From JAKFWF01 sp963750535 (GTDB lineage Bacteria; Pseudomonadota; Alphaproteobacteria; Rhizobiales; Hyphomicrobiaceae): 64,000 nucleotides of DNA. The DNA lies in the NCBI GenBank assembly GCA_963750535.1, contig CAVVRF010000032.1:124001-188000 (forward strand), read 5' to 3'. The notes below the pieces were generated by a model. That model saw only the letters and a program-made list of their open reading frames with translations. It was not told the DNA's origin and made no database searches. A program made the translations under genes and the position numbers. Of this stretch, positions 45,295 to 53,643 are shown one piece after another (position 1 is the first letter of the stretch; every line of letters starts with the position of its first letter).

Positions 45295-45735
45295 ATGAGC
45301 AATCAGCGCCGCCCGCCGACGACGCGGGCCGACTACCTCCACTTCCAGACCGTGCCCACGCGCTGGATGGACAACGACCTCTACGGCCACGTCAACAACG
45401 TGACGTACTACTCCTATTTCGACACCGTGGTGAACCGCTACCTGATCGACCCCGGCGGGCTCGACATCCAGAACGGCACCGTCATCGGCTTCGCGGTCGA
45501 GACCATGTGCCGCTTTCATCGCCCGTTCGCCTACCCCGAGGACGTTGAAGCGGGCTTGAGGGTCGGCAAGCTCGGCTCGTCATCCGTGCGCTACGAGCTC
45601 GGCCTGTTCGGGGCCGGCGAGGATATCGCCCGCGCCGACGGCCATTTCGTCCATGTCTTCGTCGATCGCGCGACTGCGCGCCCGGCCGCGATGCCGGCGA
45701 GGCTGCGAGAGGCGCTGGCCCGCCTCGTCCGTTAA
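45295..45735 (+). CDS. Acyl-CoA thioesterase, hotdog fold (4HBT type)
   Basis: This 146-residue protein matches 4-hydroxybenzoyl-CoA-thioesterase-like enzymes: TRWMDNDLYGHVNNVTYYSYFDT, with the catalytic aspartate and HVNN, is the hallmark. It would hydrolyse an acyl-CoA; the acyl group is unknown. It lies 68 bp after the RidA gene in the same direction. Confidence 0.88.
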   Translation: MSNQRRPPTTRADYLHFQTVPTRWMDNDLYGHVNNVTYYSYFDTVVNRYLIDPGGLDIQNGTVIGFAVETMCRFHRPFAYPEDVEAGLRVGKLGSSSVRYELGLFGAGEDIARADGHFVHVFVDRATARPAAMPARLREALARLVR

Positions 45736-45854
45736 CGCTTCCCGAACGGCACCGGTCGTTCCGGTAGGATTGTGTAAAGACCTTCTCAATCATCATTCAA
45801 TCAATACCGCCTAAAGTGGCGCCTCGACAGGCGGCCAAGGCGGAGTATCGCGTG

Positions 45855-48155
45855 ATGGGCACGGTTGCATTGCGGGCGAGGTTTGCGCGCGGGCTCGAAT
45901 TGGCGCGGGACAATGCCGCGATGCTGGCGATATTCGCCACCGCGCTGTTCCTGTCGGCGCTGCTGCTGTTCTCGGTGCAGCCGATCTTCGCCCGCATGGT
46001 GCTGCCCAAGCTCGGCGGATCGCCGGCGGTGTGGGCGGTGTCGATGGTGTTCTTCCAGGCGGTGCTGCTGGCCGGCTATGCCTACGCCCACCTGCTCAAC
46101 CGCCATTGCCCGCAGCGGCAGGCGCCACTGGTGCATCTCGGCCTGATGGCGCTCGCCGCGCTGGCGCTGCCGTTCGGATTGCCGCGGTTCGCCGACGAGC
46201 CGCCGGCGGGGGATGCCTATTTCTGGCTTATGGGCGTGCTGGCGGCCGGCGTCGGCCTGCCGTTCTTCGCCGTGTCCGCCAATGCGCCGCTGCTGCAGTC
46301 CTGGTTCTCGCGCTCGGGTCATCCGCAGGCGAGCGATCCCTACTTCCTCTATGGAGCCTCGAATTTCGGGTCGCTGATCGCGCTCCTCGCCTACCCGGTG
46401 GCGATCGAGCCGGTGCTCGGGCTGTCGCGGCAGGCCGGCGTGTGGACCAGCGGCTTCCTGATGCTCGGCGTGCTGATCGCGCTGTGCGCCCTTCTGGTGC
46501 TGCCGGCGCGCGAAACCCTGCCGCAGCGCGGCGCGGCGGCCACCGCCGAGGCGTCGCCGCCGGTCTCCTGGCAGCAGGCGCTGGGGTGGATCTGGTTCGC
46601 CGGCGTGCCGTCCGGGCTGTTGGTGTCGTACACGTCCTATATCACGACCGATATCGCGGCGGCGCCGTTCCTGTGGGTGATCCCGCTGGCGCTGTTCCTC
46701 GCCACCTTCATCCTGGTGTTCCGCGACAAGCCCGTCCTGCCACATCGGATCCTGCTGCGCGTGCAGCCGCTGGTCGTCACGTTGACGCTGCTCGGCCTGG
46801 CGACTTCGACAGTGCACAGCTGGATGCTCGGGATGATCGCCGGCTTCGCCGCCTTCTTCGTCACGACGATGGTTTGCCACAAGCAGCTCTACGATGCGCG
46901 GCCGCAGAGCCGGCACCTCACCGCCTTCTACATGTGGATGTCGCTCGGTGGCGTGATGGGCGGCATGTTCGCGGCGCTGCTGGCGCCGCAGATCTTCAAT
47001 GCGATCTACGAGTTCCCGCTGCTGCTGCTGGCCGGTCTGGCATCGCGCGCCGGCGTCGCTCGTGCCTTGACCGACACGAATGAGCGCAAGCTGTCGTTGC
47101 GCTTCTGCGGCCTCGCGCTCGTCGGCGTCGCGGTGCTCGCGGCGATCGTCGCGGCCGGGATGGTGACAACGGATTTCGCAGGCAGGTCGGTGGCGCTGCT
47201 GATGACTGCATGCGGCGTCTTCGCGCTGCTGATGTCGGAGCGGCCGTTGCAGCAAGTTGCCGCCGTGATCACGATGGCGGTGGCGCTGCTGATGCTGCCG
47301 TCGGCGATGAACTTCGGCTTTGCCGAGCGCTCGTTCTTCGGCGTGCATCGCATCGACATGAGCGCCGACGGCCAGTATCGGAAGCTGATCCACGGCACCA
47401 CGCTGCATGGCGCGATGCGGGTCAAGGACGCACAGGGCAACACCGTCGCGGCGGCGCTGCCGGCGACCTACTACCACCCGGCAAGCCCGATGGCGCAGGG
47501 TGTCGATCTGGCCCGGGCGGCGACCGGCAAGACCGACGGCGGCCTGGTCGTCGGCTCGGTCGGGGTCGGCACCGGCTCGATGGCCTGCTACGCGCGCGGC
47601 AACGAGCGCTGGCGCTTCTACGAGATCGACCCGGTAGTCGTGAAGCTCGCCCGCGATCCAAATCTGTTTACGTACTTTGCCCGCTGCCGGCCGGACGCCG
47701 ATTTCGTGATCGGCGACGCGCGGCTGACGCTTGCCAGGGAGCCGGCGGGCAGCATCGACTACCTGATCGTCGACGCATTCTCCTCCGACAGCATTCCCGT
47801 GCACCTGCTGACGAGGGAGGCGCTCCAGCTCTACCTGTCGCGGCTGTCGCCGAATGGCATCGTCGCCTTGCACGTGTCGAACCGCCACATGGATCTGGTC
47901 GACGTGGCGACCAACCTGGCGCACTCGATGCCGGGGATCGGCGCGCTCGCCGTGATCGACCGGCGCCGTATGCAGAACTTCGATGTTGTGACCTCGCACG
48001 TGATCCTGTTTGCGAAGTCGCAGGCGGTCCTGGCTCCGGCGCTGGCGTGGAACGGTGCACGCCCGATCGCTGCCGCGACGGGCAGGCCGGCGGCACCCTG
48101 GACCGACGACTATTCGAATGTGCTCGGCGCGATCCTGAAGCGGCACGGCTTCTGA
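45855..48155 (+). CDS. Membrane-bound spermidine-synthase-like protein (MFS-type membrane domain plus SpeE-like domain)
   Basis: The protein has about 766 residues. The first two thirds hold roughly a dozen membrane segments, including LLFSVQPIFARMVLPKLGGSPAVW, a start typical of these fused proteins. The C-terminal third is a SpeE-like fold: VGVGTGSMACYA, FYEIDPVVV and IDYLIVDAFSSDSIPVHLLT. Aminopropyltransferase activity is not proven for this group. The start at 45855 (MGTVALRA) is a choice; the frame opens at 45816. Confidence 0.8.
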   Translation: MGTVALRARFARGLELARDNAAMLAIFATALFLSALLLFSVQPIFARMVLPKLGGSPAVWAVSMVFFQAVLLAGYAYAHLLNRHCPQRQAPLVHLGLMALAALALPFGLPRFADEPPAGDAYFWLMGVLAAGVGLPFFAVSANAPLLQSWFSRSGHPQASDPYFLYGASNFGSLIALLAYPVAIEPVLGLSRQAGVWTSGFLMLGVLIALCALLVLPARETLPQRGAAATAEASPPVSWQQALGWIWFAGVPSGLLVSYTSYITTDIAAAPFLWVIPLALFLATFILVFRDKPVLPHRILLRVQPLVVTLTLLGLATSTVHSWMLGMIAGFAAFFVTTMVCHKQLYDARPQSRHLTAFYMWMSLGGVMGGMFAALLAPQIFNAIYEFPLLLLAGLASRAGVARALTDTNERKLSLRFCGLALVGVAVLAAIVAAGMVTTDFAGRSVALLMTACGVFALLMSERPLQQVAAVITMAVALLMLPSAMNFGFAERSFFGVHRIDMSADGQYRKLIHGTTLHGAMRVKDAQGNTVAAALPATYYHPASPMAQGVDLARAATGKTDGGLVVGSVGVGTGSMACYARGNERWRFYEIDPVVVKLARDPNLFTYFARCRPDADFVIGDARLTLAREPAGSIDYLIVDAFSSDSIPVHLLTREALQLYLSRLSPNGIVALHVSNRHMDLVDVATNLAHSMPGIGALAVIDRRRMQNFDVVTSHVILFAKSQAVLAPALAWNGARPIAAATGRPAAPWTDDYSNVLGAILKRHGF

Positions 48156-48164
48156 GCCGCCAGC

Positions 48165-48575
48165 TCAGCCCGGCTGCGGCAGCTTCTTCTGCACGCGCGC
48201 GTCGAAGCGGGCGACGTTGACGACCACGCGCTGATGGCTGCCGTCGCCGATCACCTCCTTCTCGTCGCGGGCCTCGACCTTGAATGTCAGGGTGCGGCCG
48301 TCGACGGCGGTGAGCTCGGCGGTGGCCTCGACCCGCATGCCGACCGGCGTCGCCGCGAAGTGGCGGACATCGAGGTGGATGCCGAGGCTCTGGTGGCCGG
48401 CGGGCAGCAGGTCCTCGACCGCGGCGAGGGCGGCGGCCTCGATCAGGTTGATCATCACCGGCGTGGCGAGCACCGAGACGCGGCCGCTGCCGACCCGCGG
48501 TGCGGTGTGCTGTCCTTCGACCAGCAGGCTCGCCGAGCCGGTCAGCCCCGGCTGCAATCGTGACAAATCGGGCAT
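48165..48575 (-). CDS. FlK-like thioesterase family protein
   Basis: This 136-residue hotdog protein has VLATPVMINLIEAAALAAVEDLL, then a GIHLDVRHFAATPVGMRV strand pair and a V-ARDEKEVIGDGSHQRVVV end. This layout matches fluoroacetyl-CoA-thioesterase-like (FlK) proteins, with the Thr, Glu and His positions filled. Real substrates of this widespread group are mostly unknown. It converges on the SpeE-like gene nine bases away. Confidence 0.85.
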   Translation of the reverse strand: MPDLSRLQPGLTGSASLLVEGQHTAPRVGSGRVSVLATPVMINLIEAAALAAVEDLLPAGHQSLGIHLDVRHFAATPVGMRVEATAELTAVDGRTLTFKVEARDEKEVIGDGSHQRVVVNVARFDARVQKKLPQPG

Positions 48576-48594
48576 GGTGTCCTCGCTGCGCGTT

Positions 48595-49842
48595 TCAGGC
48601 GACCATCATGCCGTCGAGCGGCAGCTCGGGCTTGCTGCCACGCACGAGGTCGGCGGCGATCCGCGCCGAGCCGATCGACATGGTCCAGCCGATGTGGCCG
48701 TGGCCGGTGTTGAAGATCATATTGCGATAGCCCCCGGAACCGAAGATCGGCGTACCTTCCGGCGTCATCGGCCGCAAGCCGGCCCAATAGGACGGCTGCG
48801 CATAGTCGGCGCCCTCGGGGAACAGGTCGCGGATCACGCCCAGCATGTGGCGGAAGTCTTCCGGCTTGAAGCTCTTGTCGTAGCCCGCGAACTCGGCGGT
48901 GGCGGTGACACGCATGCGGTCGCCGAGGCGCGAGTAGGCGGTCAGGTTGTCCTCGTCGACGCCGCCGACGGTCGGCGGGTTGTTGCGGCCGCCGATCGGA
49001 ACCGTCATCGAGTAGCCCTTGATCGGATAGATCGGCAGGCTGACGCCCAGCTGCCGGGCGAGCTTCGGCCCGAACACGCCGAGGCAGAATACGAACTTGT
49101 CGGCCGCGACCGGGCCGGCGGCGGTGCGCACCGCGGTCACCTCGTCGCCGGCGGTGTCGAAGCCGGTGATCTCGGTATCGTACTTGAAGACGACGCCGAA
49201 TTTCTCCGCGATGTGCCGCGCGAGGCCCTGGGTGAAGACCCTGCAGTCGCCGCTCTCGTCGGACGGGCAATGGATGGCGCCGGCGATCTTGTGCTTCACC
49301 GGCGCCAGTGCGGGATCGATTCCGGCGGCGGCGTCGGCGCTGATCGGCACCAGCTCGAGGCCTTCCTCGGTCAGGATGCGGGTGTTTGCGGCGCCGCGCT
49401 CGAAGCTTGCCGGATCGCGGTAGAGATAGAGCAGGCCGCCCTTCAGCGCGTGGTACTGCACGCCGGTCTCGGCGGCGACGTGCTGCAGCCGCGCCTGGCT
49501 GTAGAGGCACAGCCGCACCTTGCGCTTGGTGTTGACGCGGGCGCGCTCGGCGGTGCAGTTGCGCAGGAACCGCATCGACCAGATCCACAATTGCGGGTCG
49601 AGGCTCGGCTTGAAGCGCAGCGCCTGGCCTTCCTTGTAGAGCGACTTCAAGAGAATGCCCGGCGCTTTCGGCGACGCCCAGGTGTAGGCGTGGCCGGGCG
49701 AGAACAGGCCGGCATTGGCGAAGCTCGTCTCGGCCGCAGCTTCCGGCAGGCGCTCGATCACGGTGACCTCGTGCCCGTCGCGCGCCAGCTCATAGGCGGT
49801 CGTGACGCCGATCACACCGGCTCCCAGCACTGCTATCTTCAT
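48595..49842 (-). CDS. dadA: D-amino acid dehydrogenase (DadA-like)
   Basis: This 415-residue FAD enzyme oxidises D-amino acids to oxo acids and passes electrons to the membrane chain. It has the FAD motif VLGAGVIGVTTAYELARDG, ANAGLFSPGHAYTWASP, a YPIKGYSMTVP segment and NTGHGHIGWTMSIGSARI at the end, all DadA-type. It is followed 20 bp downstream by the FlK-like gene and is divergent from a maleate-isomerase-like gene. A catabolic role for an unknown D-amino acid is likely. Confidence 0.88.
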   Translation of the reverse strand: MKIAVLGAGVIGVTTAYELARDGHEVTVIERLPEAAAETSFANAGLFSPGHAYTWASPKAPGILLKSLYKEGQALRFKPSLDPQLWIWSMRFLRNCTAERARVNTKRKVRLCLYSQARLQHVAAETGVQYHALKGGLLYLYRDPASFERGAANTRILTEEGLELVPISADAAAGIDPALAPVKHKIAGAIHCPSDESGDCRVFTQGLARHIAEKFGVVFKYDTEITGFDTAGDEVTAVRTAAGPVAADKFVFCLGVFGPKLARQLGVSLPIYPIKGYSMTVPIGGRNNPPTVGGVDEDNLTAYSRLGDRMRVTATAEFAGYDKSFKPEDFRHMLGVIRDLFPEGADYAQPSYWAGLRPMTPEGTPIFGSGGYRNMIFNTGHGHIGWTMSIGSARIAADLVRGSKPELPLDGMMVA

Positions 49843-49935
49843 GAGGCTTCCCCGCTTGCCGCTGAACTGGAACGGTGCAAATCTTCCGCCGCGACAGAGT
49901 TTCGGGGATCGAGCGCGCCGTCAAGGAGGCCTCCC

Positions 49936-50745
49936 ATGAGCAAATCAATGAGCACGTCCATGCGCTACGAGAAGCTGACGCCGGCGACCGACGCGGGTCT
50001 CGGCGCGCGGGCCCGGATCGGCATGCTGGTGCTGAGGACCGACCAGACGCTCGAGTTCGAGGCGGCGCAGGTGATGGCGCGGGTGCGCGGCGTCGCCCTG
50101 CACCATGCCCGGCTCTACAACGATTTCGCGATCAGCCGCGAGACGCTGATGGCGATGAAGCCGCTCATTGCGGAGGCAGCGGCGCTGTTGCCGGTCGAGT
50201 GGCGGTTCAAGTCGATCGGCTACGGTTGCACGTCGGGCTCGATGGTGATCGGCGAGGACGAGGTCGAACGGCTGGTGCACAGCGCGCATCCGGGCGCTGC
50301 CGTCACCAACCCGCTGACCGGTGGGCTCGCCGGGCTCGCGGCGCTCGGCTGCCGGCGGATCGCGGTGCTGACGCCGTATGTGCGCTCAGTCAACGACGGG
50401 GTCGTCGCCGCGCTGCGCGAGCGCGGGCTCGAGATCACCGCCTTCGCCTCCTACGAGGAGCCCGACGACAACGTGGTCGGCAAGATCTCGGTCGGCGAGA
50501 TCGTCCGCGCGTCGGTAGCGCTGGCGGAGGAAGATGACGTCGACGGCGTGTTCGTGTCCTGCACCAGCCTGCGCACGATCGATGCCATTCCGGCGATCGA
50601 GGCGGCTTCCGGCAAGCCGGCGACGTCTTCCAACCACGCAATGGTCTGGCACATGCTGCGGCAGTCCGGCATCGACGAGCCGATCGCGGGTCTCGGCCAG
50701 CTGTTCGAGCGCGGTGTGGCGGCGGCGAAGGCGGCGGCCGAGTGA
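49936..50745 (+). CDS. Maleate isomerase/arylmalonate decarboxylase-like (EutA-like) protein
   Basis: This 269-residue Asp/Glu-racemase-superfamily protein carries both active-site cysteines: YGCTSGSMV (about residue 97) and FVSCTSLRT (about residue 214). It also has TNPLTGGLAGLAALG and an ATSSNHAMVWHMLR end. This pattern fits maleate isomerase, arylmalonate decarboxylase and the ectoine-utilisation protein EutA. ATG 49936 follows AAGGAGG at ideal spacing. No other ectoine genes are near, so the exact reaction stays open. Confidence 0.8.
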   Translation: MSKSMSTSMRYEKLTPATDAGLGARARIGMLVLRTDQTLEFEAAQVMARVRGVALHHARLYNDFAISRETLMAMKPLIAEAAALLPVEWRFKSIGYGCTSGSMVIGEDEVERLVHSAHPGAAVTNPLTGGLAGLAALGCRRIAVLTPYVRSVNDGVVAALRERGLEITAFASYEEPDDNVVGKISVGEIVRASVALAEEDDVDGVFVSCTSLRTIDAIPAIEAASGKPATSSNHAMVWHMLRQSGIDEPIAGLGQLFERGVAAAKAAAE

Positions 50746-50875
50746 CCGGCTGATCAAGTCCCAGTCGTGGCGTTGCCGGGCACAGCTCCCGGCTGTCCGT
50801 TTTTGGGATAGCGGCGGCGGCAGGCAATTTGCTTGGCCAGCGCGCACGTTCCATGGCTGGCCGAACTCGAGACAC

Positions 50876-52327
50876 ATGCAGCTGACGAATTCCGAGACAG
50901 CGATCACGCGCCCGCTGTGCGTCGATCTCGACGGCACGCTGGTGCGCACCGACACGCTGATCGAGGCGCTCATGCAACTTGTGCGCCGGAACCCGCTGAC
51001 CCTGCTGCTGCTGCCGATATGGGCTGCCTCGGGCCGCGTTCGCCTGAAACGGGAGGTGGCGCGACGCCTGATCCTCGATGCCGCCGAGCTGCCCTACGAT
51101 GAAGCATTCCTGGCCTATTTGCGGGCGCAGAAGGCGAGGGGGCGGCACCTGGTGCTGGTCACCGCCGCGGACGCCGCCCAGGCGACGGCGGTCGCCGAGC
51201 ACCTCGGCCTGTTCGACGAGGTCATCGCCAGCGATGGCGCGACCAACCTCAAGAGTACAGCCAAGGCCGCGGCGCTGACGCAACGCTTCGGCGCCGGCGG
51301 TTTCGATTACGCCGGCAACGAGATGGCGGACATGCCGGTATGGCGGCAGGCCGGAGCGGTGATCCTGGTCAACGCCGAGAGCGACGCCGCCGCCAGGATC
51401 AAGGCCGAGCGCCGGGTCGAGCGCGAGTTCGCAGCCAGTGATGCCGGCTGGCGCCCCTACTTCAATGCGCTGCGGCTCCACCAGTGGTTGAAGAACGGGC
51501 TCGTTTTCGTGCCGCTGCTGCTTTCGCACAAGCTGCTCGAGCCGTGGTCGCTGGCGCAAGCGAGCCTCGCCTTCCTGGCGTTCGGGCTCACGGCGTCGGC
51601 GGTCTATGTGATCAATGACCTTGTCGACCTGAGGGAGGACCGCCGCCACCCGCGCAAGCGCGAGCGCCCGTTCGCATCCGGCGCGGTGCCGCTCAGGCAC
51701 GGCCTGCTGATGGCGCCGGCACTGCTCGCGGCCGCCGGGCTCGTGACGCTGCTGCTGCCGGCGCAATTCGCCGGCGTGCTCGCGATCTATTTCGCGGCGA
51801 CCCTCGCCTACTCGTTCTACTTCAAGCGGACCATGCTGTTCGACGTGCTGGCGCTTGCCGGGCTCTACACGCTGCGCATCATCGCCGGCTCGGCCGCGCT
51901 CGCCATCCCGCGCTCGTTCTGGCTGCTCGCCTTCTCGATATTCCTGTTTTTCAGCCTGGCGCTGGTCAAGCGCTACGTCGAGCTCGCCGACATGGGCGAG
52001 GGCGCCAACGCGCGCGAGCGCGGCCGCGGCTACCGGTCGGTCGATCTCGAGACGCTGTCGCAGTTCGGGATCGGCAGCGGCCTGATGGCGGTGCTTGTGC
52101 TGGCGCTCTACATCGACAGCCCGGTGGTGAAATCGCTCTACCGCAATCCAGAGGTGATCTGGCTGCTGTGCCCGCTGCTGCTCTATCTGATTTGCCGGTT
52201 CTGGATCCTGGCGCGGCGCGGCGAGATGCACGAGGATCCGATCATGTTCGCGATCCGCGACTGGCGCAGCCAGTACATCGTCGCTGCCGGCGGCGCGCTG
52301 CTGATCGTCGCGACATTATGGCCATGA
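50876..52327 (+). CDS. HAD phosphatase-UbiA prenyltransferase fusion (polyprenyl-phosphate phosphoribosyltransferase-like)
   Basis: The protein has 483 residues. Residues 1-190 form a HAD phosphatase with the nucleophile motif VDLDGTLVRTD (about 16-26). Residues 195-483 form a UbiA-type membrane enzyme with NDLVDLRED at 247-255 and YSFYFKRTMLFDVLALA, close to decaprenyl-phosphate phosphoribosyltransferase. The fusion could both attach 5-phosphoribose to a polyprenyl phosphate and remove the 5-phosphate. The next gene, DprE1-like, overlaps by four bases, supporting this pathway. The prenyl acceptor length is unknown. Confidence 0.85.
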   Translation: MQLTNSETAITRPLCVDLDGTLVRTDTLIEALMQLVRRNPLTLLLLPIWAASGRVRLKREVARRLILDAAELPYDEAFLAYLRAQKARGRHLVLVTAADAAQATAVAEHLGLFDEVIASDGATNLKSTAKAAALTQRFGAGGFDYAGNEMADMPVWRQAGAVILVNAESDAAARIKAERRVEREFAASDAGWRPYFNALRLHQWLKNGLVFVPLLLSHKLLEPWSLAQASLAFLAFGLTASAVYVINDLVDLREDRRHPRKRERPFASGAVPLRHGLLMAPALLAAAGLVTLLLPAQFAGVLAIYFAATLAYSFYFKRTMLFDVLALAGLYTLRIIAGSAALAIPRSFWLLAFSIFLFFSLALVKRYVELADMGEGANARERGRGYRSVDLETLSQFGIGSGLMAVLVLALYIDSPVVKSLYRNPEVIWLLCPLLLYLICRFWILARRGEMHEDPIMFAIRDWRSQYIVAAGGALLIVATLWP

Positions 52328-53643
52328 CCCGCTATCAGTCCTGGGGCCGATACCCGAGGCGGCCGCAGACGGCGCGCGTGCTGCCGGCCGGGGCAGGCGG
52401 CCTCGGGATTCGGCAAGGCGAGCAGGTGCTCGCCTTCGGCAACGGCCGCAGCTATGGCGACAGTTGCCTCGCGACCGGCACGCTGCTCGACACCCGGCGG
52501 CTCGACCGGATCATCGCCTTCGATGCAACGACAGGGATCGTGCGCTGCGAGGCGGGCGTGCTGCTGTGCGACCTTGTCGCACGGGTGCTGCCGGCCGGCT
52601 GGTTCGTGCCGGTGACGCCGGGCACCCAGTTCGTCACCGTCGGTGGCGCGATCGCCAACGACGTGCACGGCAAGAACCACCATGTGCGCGGCACGTTCGG
52701 CTGCCACGTGCCGGCGTTCGAGCTCGTGCGGAGCGACGATACGCGGCGGATCTGCACGCCCGGCGAGAATGCCGACCTCTATGCCGCGACCATCGGCGGG
52801 CTCGGTCTCACCGGCCTCATCACCTGGGCCGACCTGCAGCTGATCCCGGTGACCTCGCGGCTGATCACTCAGACCATCACCCCGTTCGGCAGCCTGCGCG
52901 AGTTCATCGATCTCGCCCGGGCGGCCGATGCGACGCACGAGTATGGCGTCGCCTGGATCGACAGCCTGGCCGATGGCGCCGATCTCGGCCGCGGCCTCTA
53001 TATCAAGGGCAATCACGCGCCGGGGCAGGGGAGCATCGCCGCCGGCAAGCCACGGGTCGCGATGTCGGTGCCATTCGCGCCGCCGGTGCCGCTGATCGGC
53101 AGAGCGAGCCTGCGTGCCTTCAACGCCCTCTACCGGCGGCAGACGCTCGGCCGCGAGAAATCGGGCGAGGTCGACTATCTGCCGTTCTTCTATCCGCTCG
53201 ACCGGATCGGCGGCTGGAACCGGCTCTATGGTCCGCGCGGCCTGCTGCAGCATCAATCGGTGGTGCCGGCGGCTGGTGGCATCGAGGGCGCTGTCGAGGT
53301 GGTCGCCGAGCTGCTGCGCCGTAGCCAGCGGGCCGGCCTCGGCTCGTTCCTGACGGTACTCAAGGTATTCGGCGACAGGCCGTCGCCCGGCCTGATGTCG
53401 TTCCCGCAACCCGGCCTCACCCTGACGCTCGATTTCGCCAACACCGGCGCCGACGTGATGGCCTTGCTCGATGAGCTCGACCGGGTGGTGATCGCCGCCG
53501 GTGGCCGGATCAACCCCTACAAGGATGCCCGCATGTCGACGGCGGCATTCAAGGCGTCATTTCCGCAGCACGAACGGTTCACCGATGCGATCGATCCCGC
53601 GTTCCGGTCGTGCCTCTGGCAACGGGTGATGGGCGCGACATGA
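52324..53643 (+). CDS. DprE1-like FAD-dependent decaprenylphosphoryl-ribose oxidase
   Basis: This 439-residue protein has an FAD-binding domain with FGNGRSYGDSCLA (about 38-50) and GGAIANDVHGKNHHVRGTFG (about 108-126), nearly the same as the mycobacterial DprE1 flavin site. DprE1 oxidises C2 of polyprenylphosphoryl-ribose to a keto sugar, the first half of epimerisation to arabinose. The partner reductase DprE2 is not adjacent. ATG 52324 overlaps the upstream stop; an ATG six bases earlier is also possible. Confidence 0.88.
   Translation: MTRYQSWGRYPRRPQTARVLPAGAGGLGIRQGEQVLAFGNGRSYGDSCLATGTLLDTRRLDRIIAFDATTGIVRCEAGVLLCDLVARVLPAGWFVPVTPGTQFVTVGGAIANDVHGKNHHVRGTFGCHVPAFELVRSDDTRRICTPGENADLYAATIGGLGLTGLITWADLQLIPVTSRLITQTITPFGSLREFIDLARAADATHEYGVAWIDSLADGADLGRGLYIKGNHAPGQGSIAAGKPRVAMSVPFAPPVPLIGRASLRAFNALYRRQTLGREKSGEVDYLPFFYPLDRIGGWNRLYGPRGLLQHQSVVPAAGGIEGAVEVVAELLRRSQRAGLGSFLTVLKVFGDRPSPGLMSFPQPGLTLTLDFANTGADVMALLDELDRVVIAAGGRINPYKDARMSTAAFKASFPQHERFTDAIDPAFRSCLWQRVMGAT

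Noticed and set aside
45801..48146. Long minus-strand frame opposite the spermidine-synthase-like gene
   Set aside because: The sequence is His/Arg/Gln-rich with no known motif, and mirrors the codon pattern of the real gene on the other strand.
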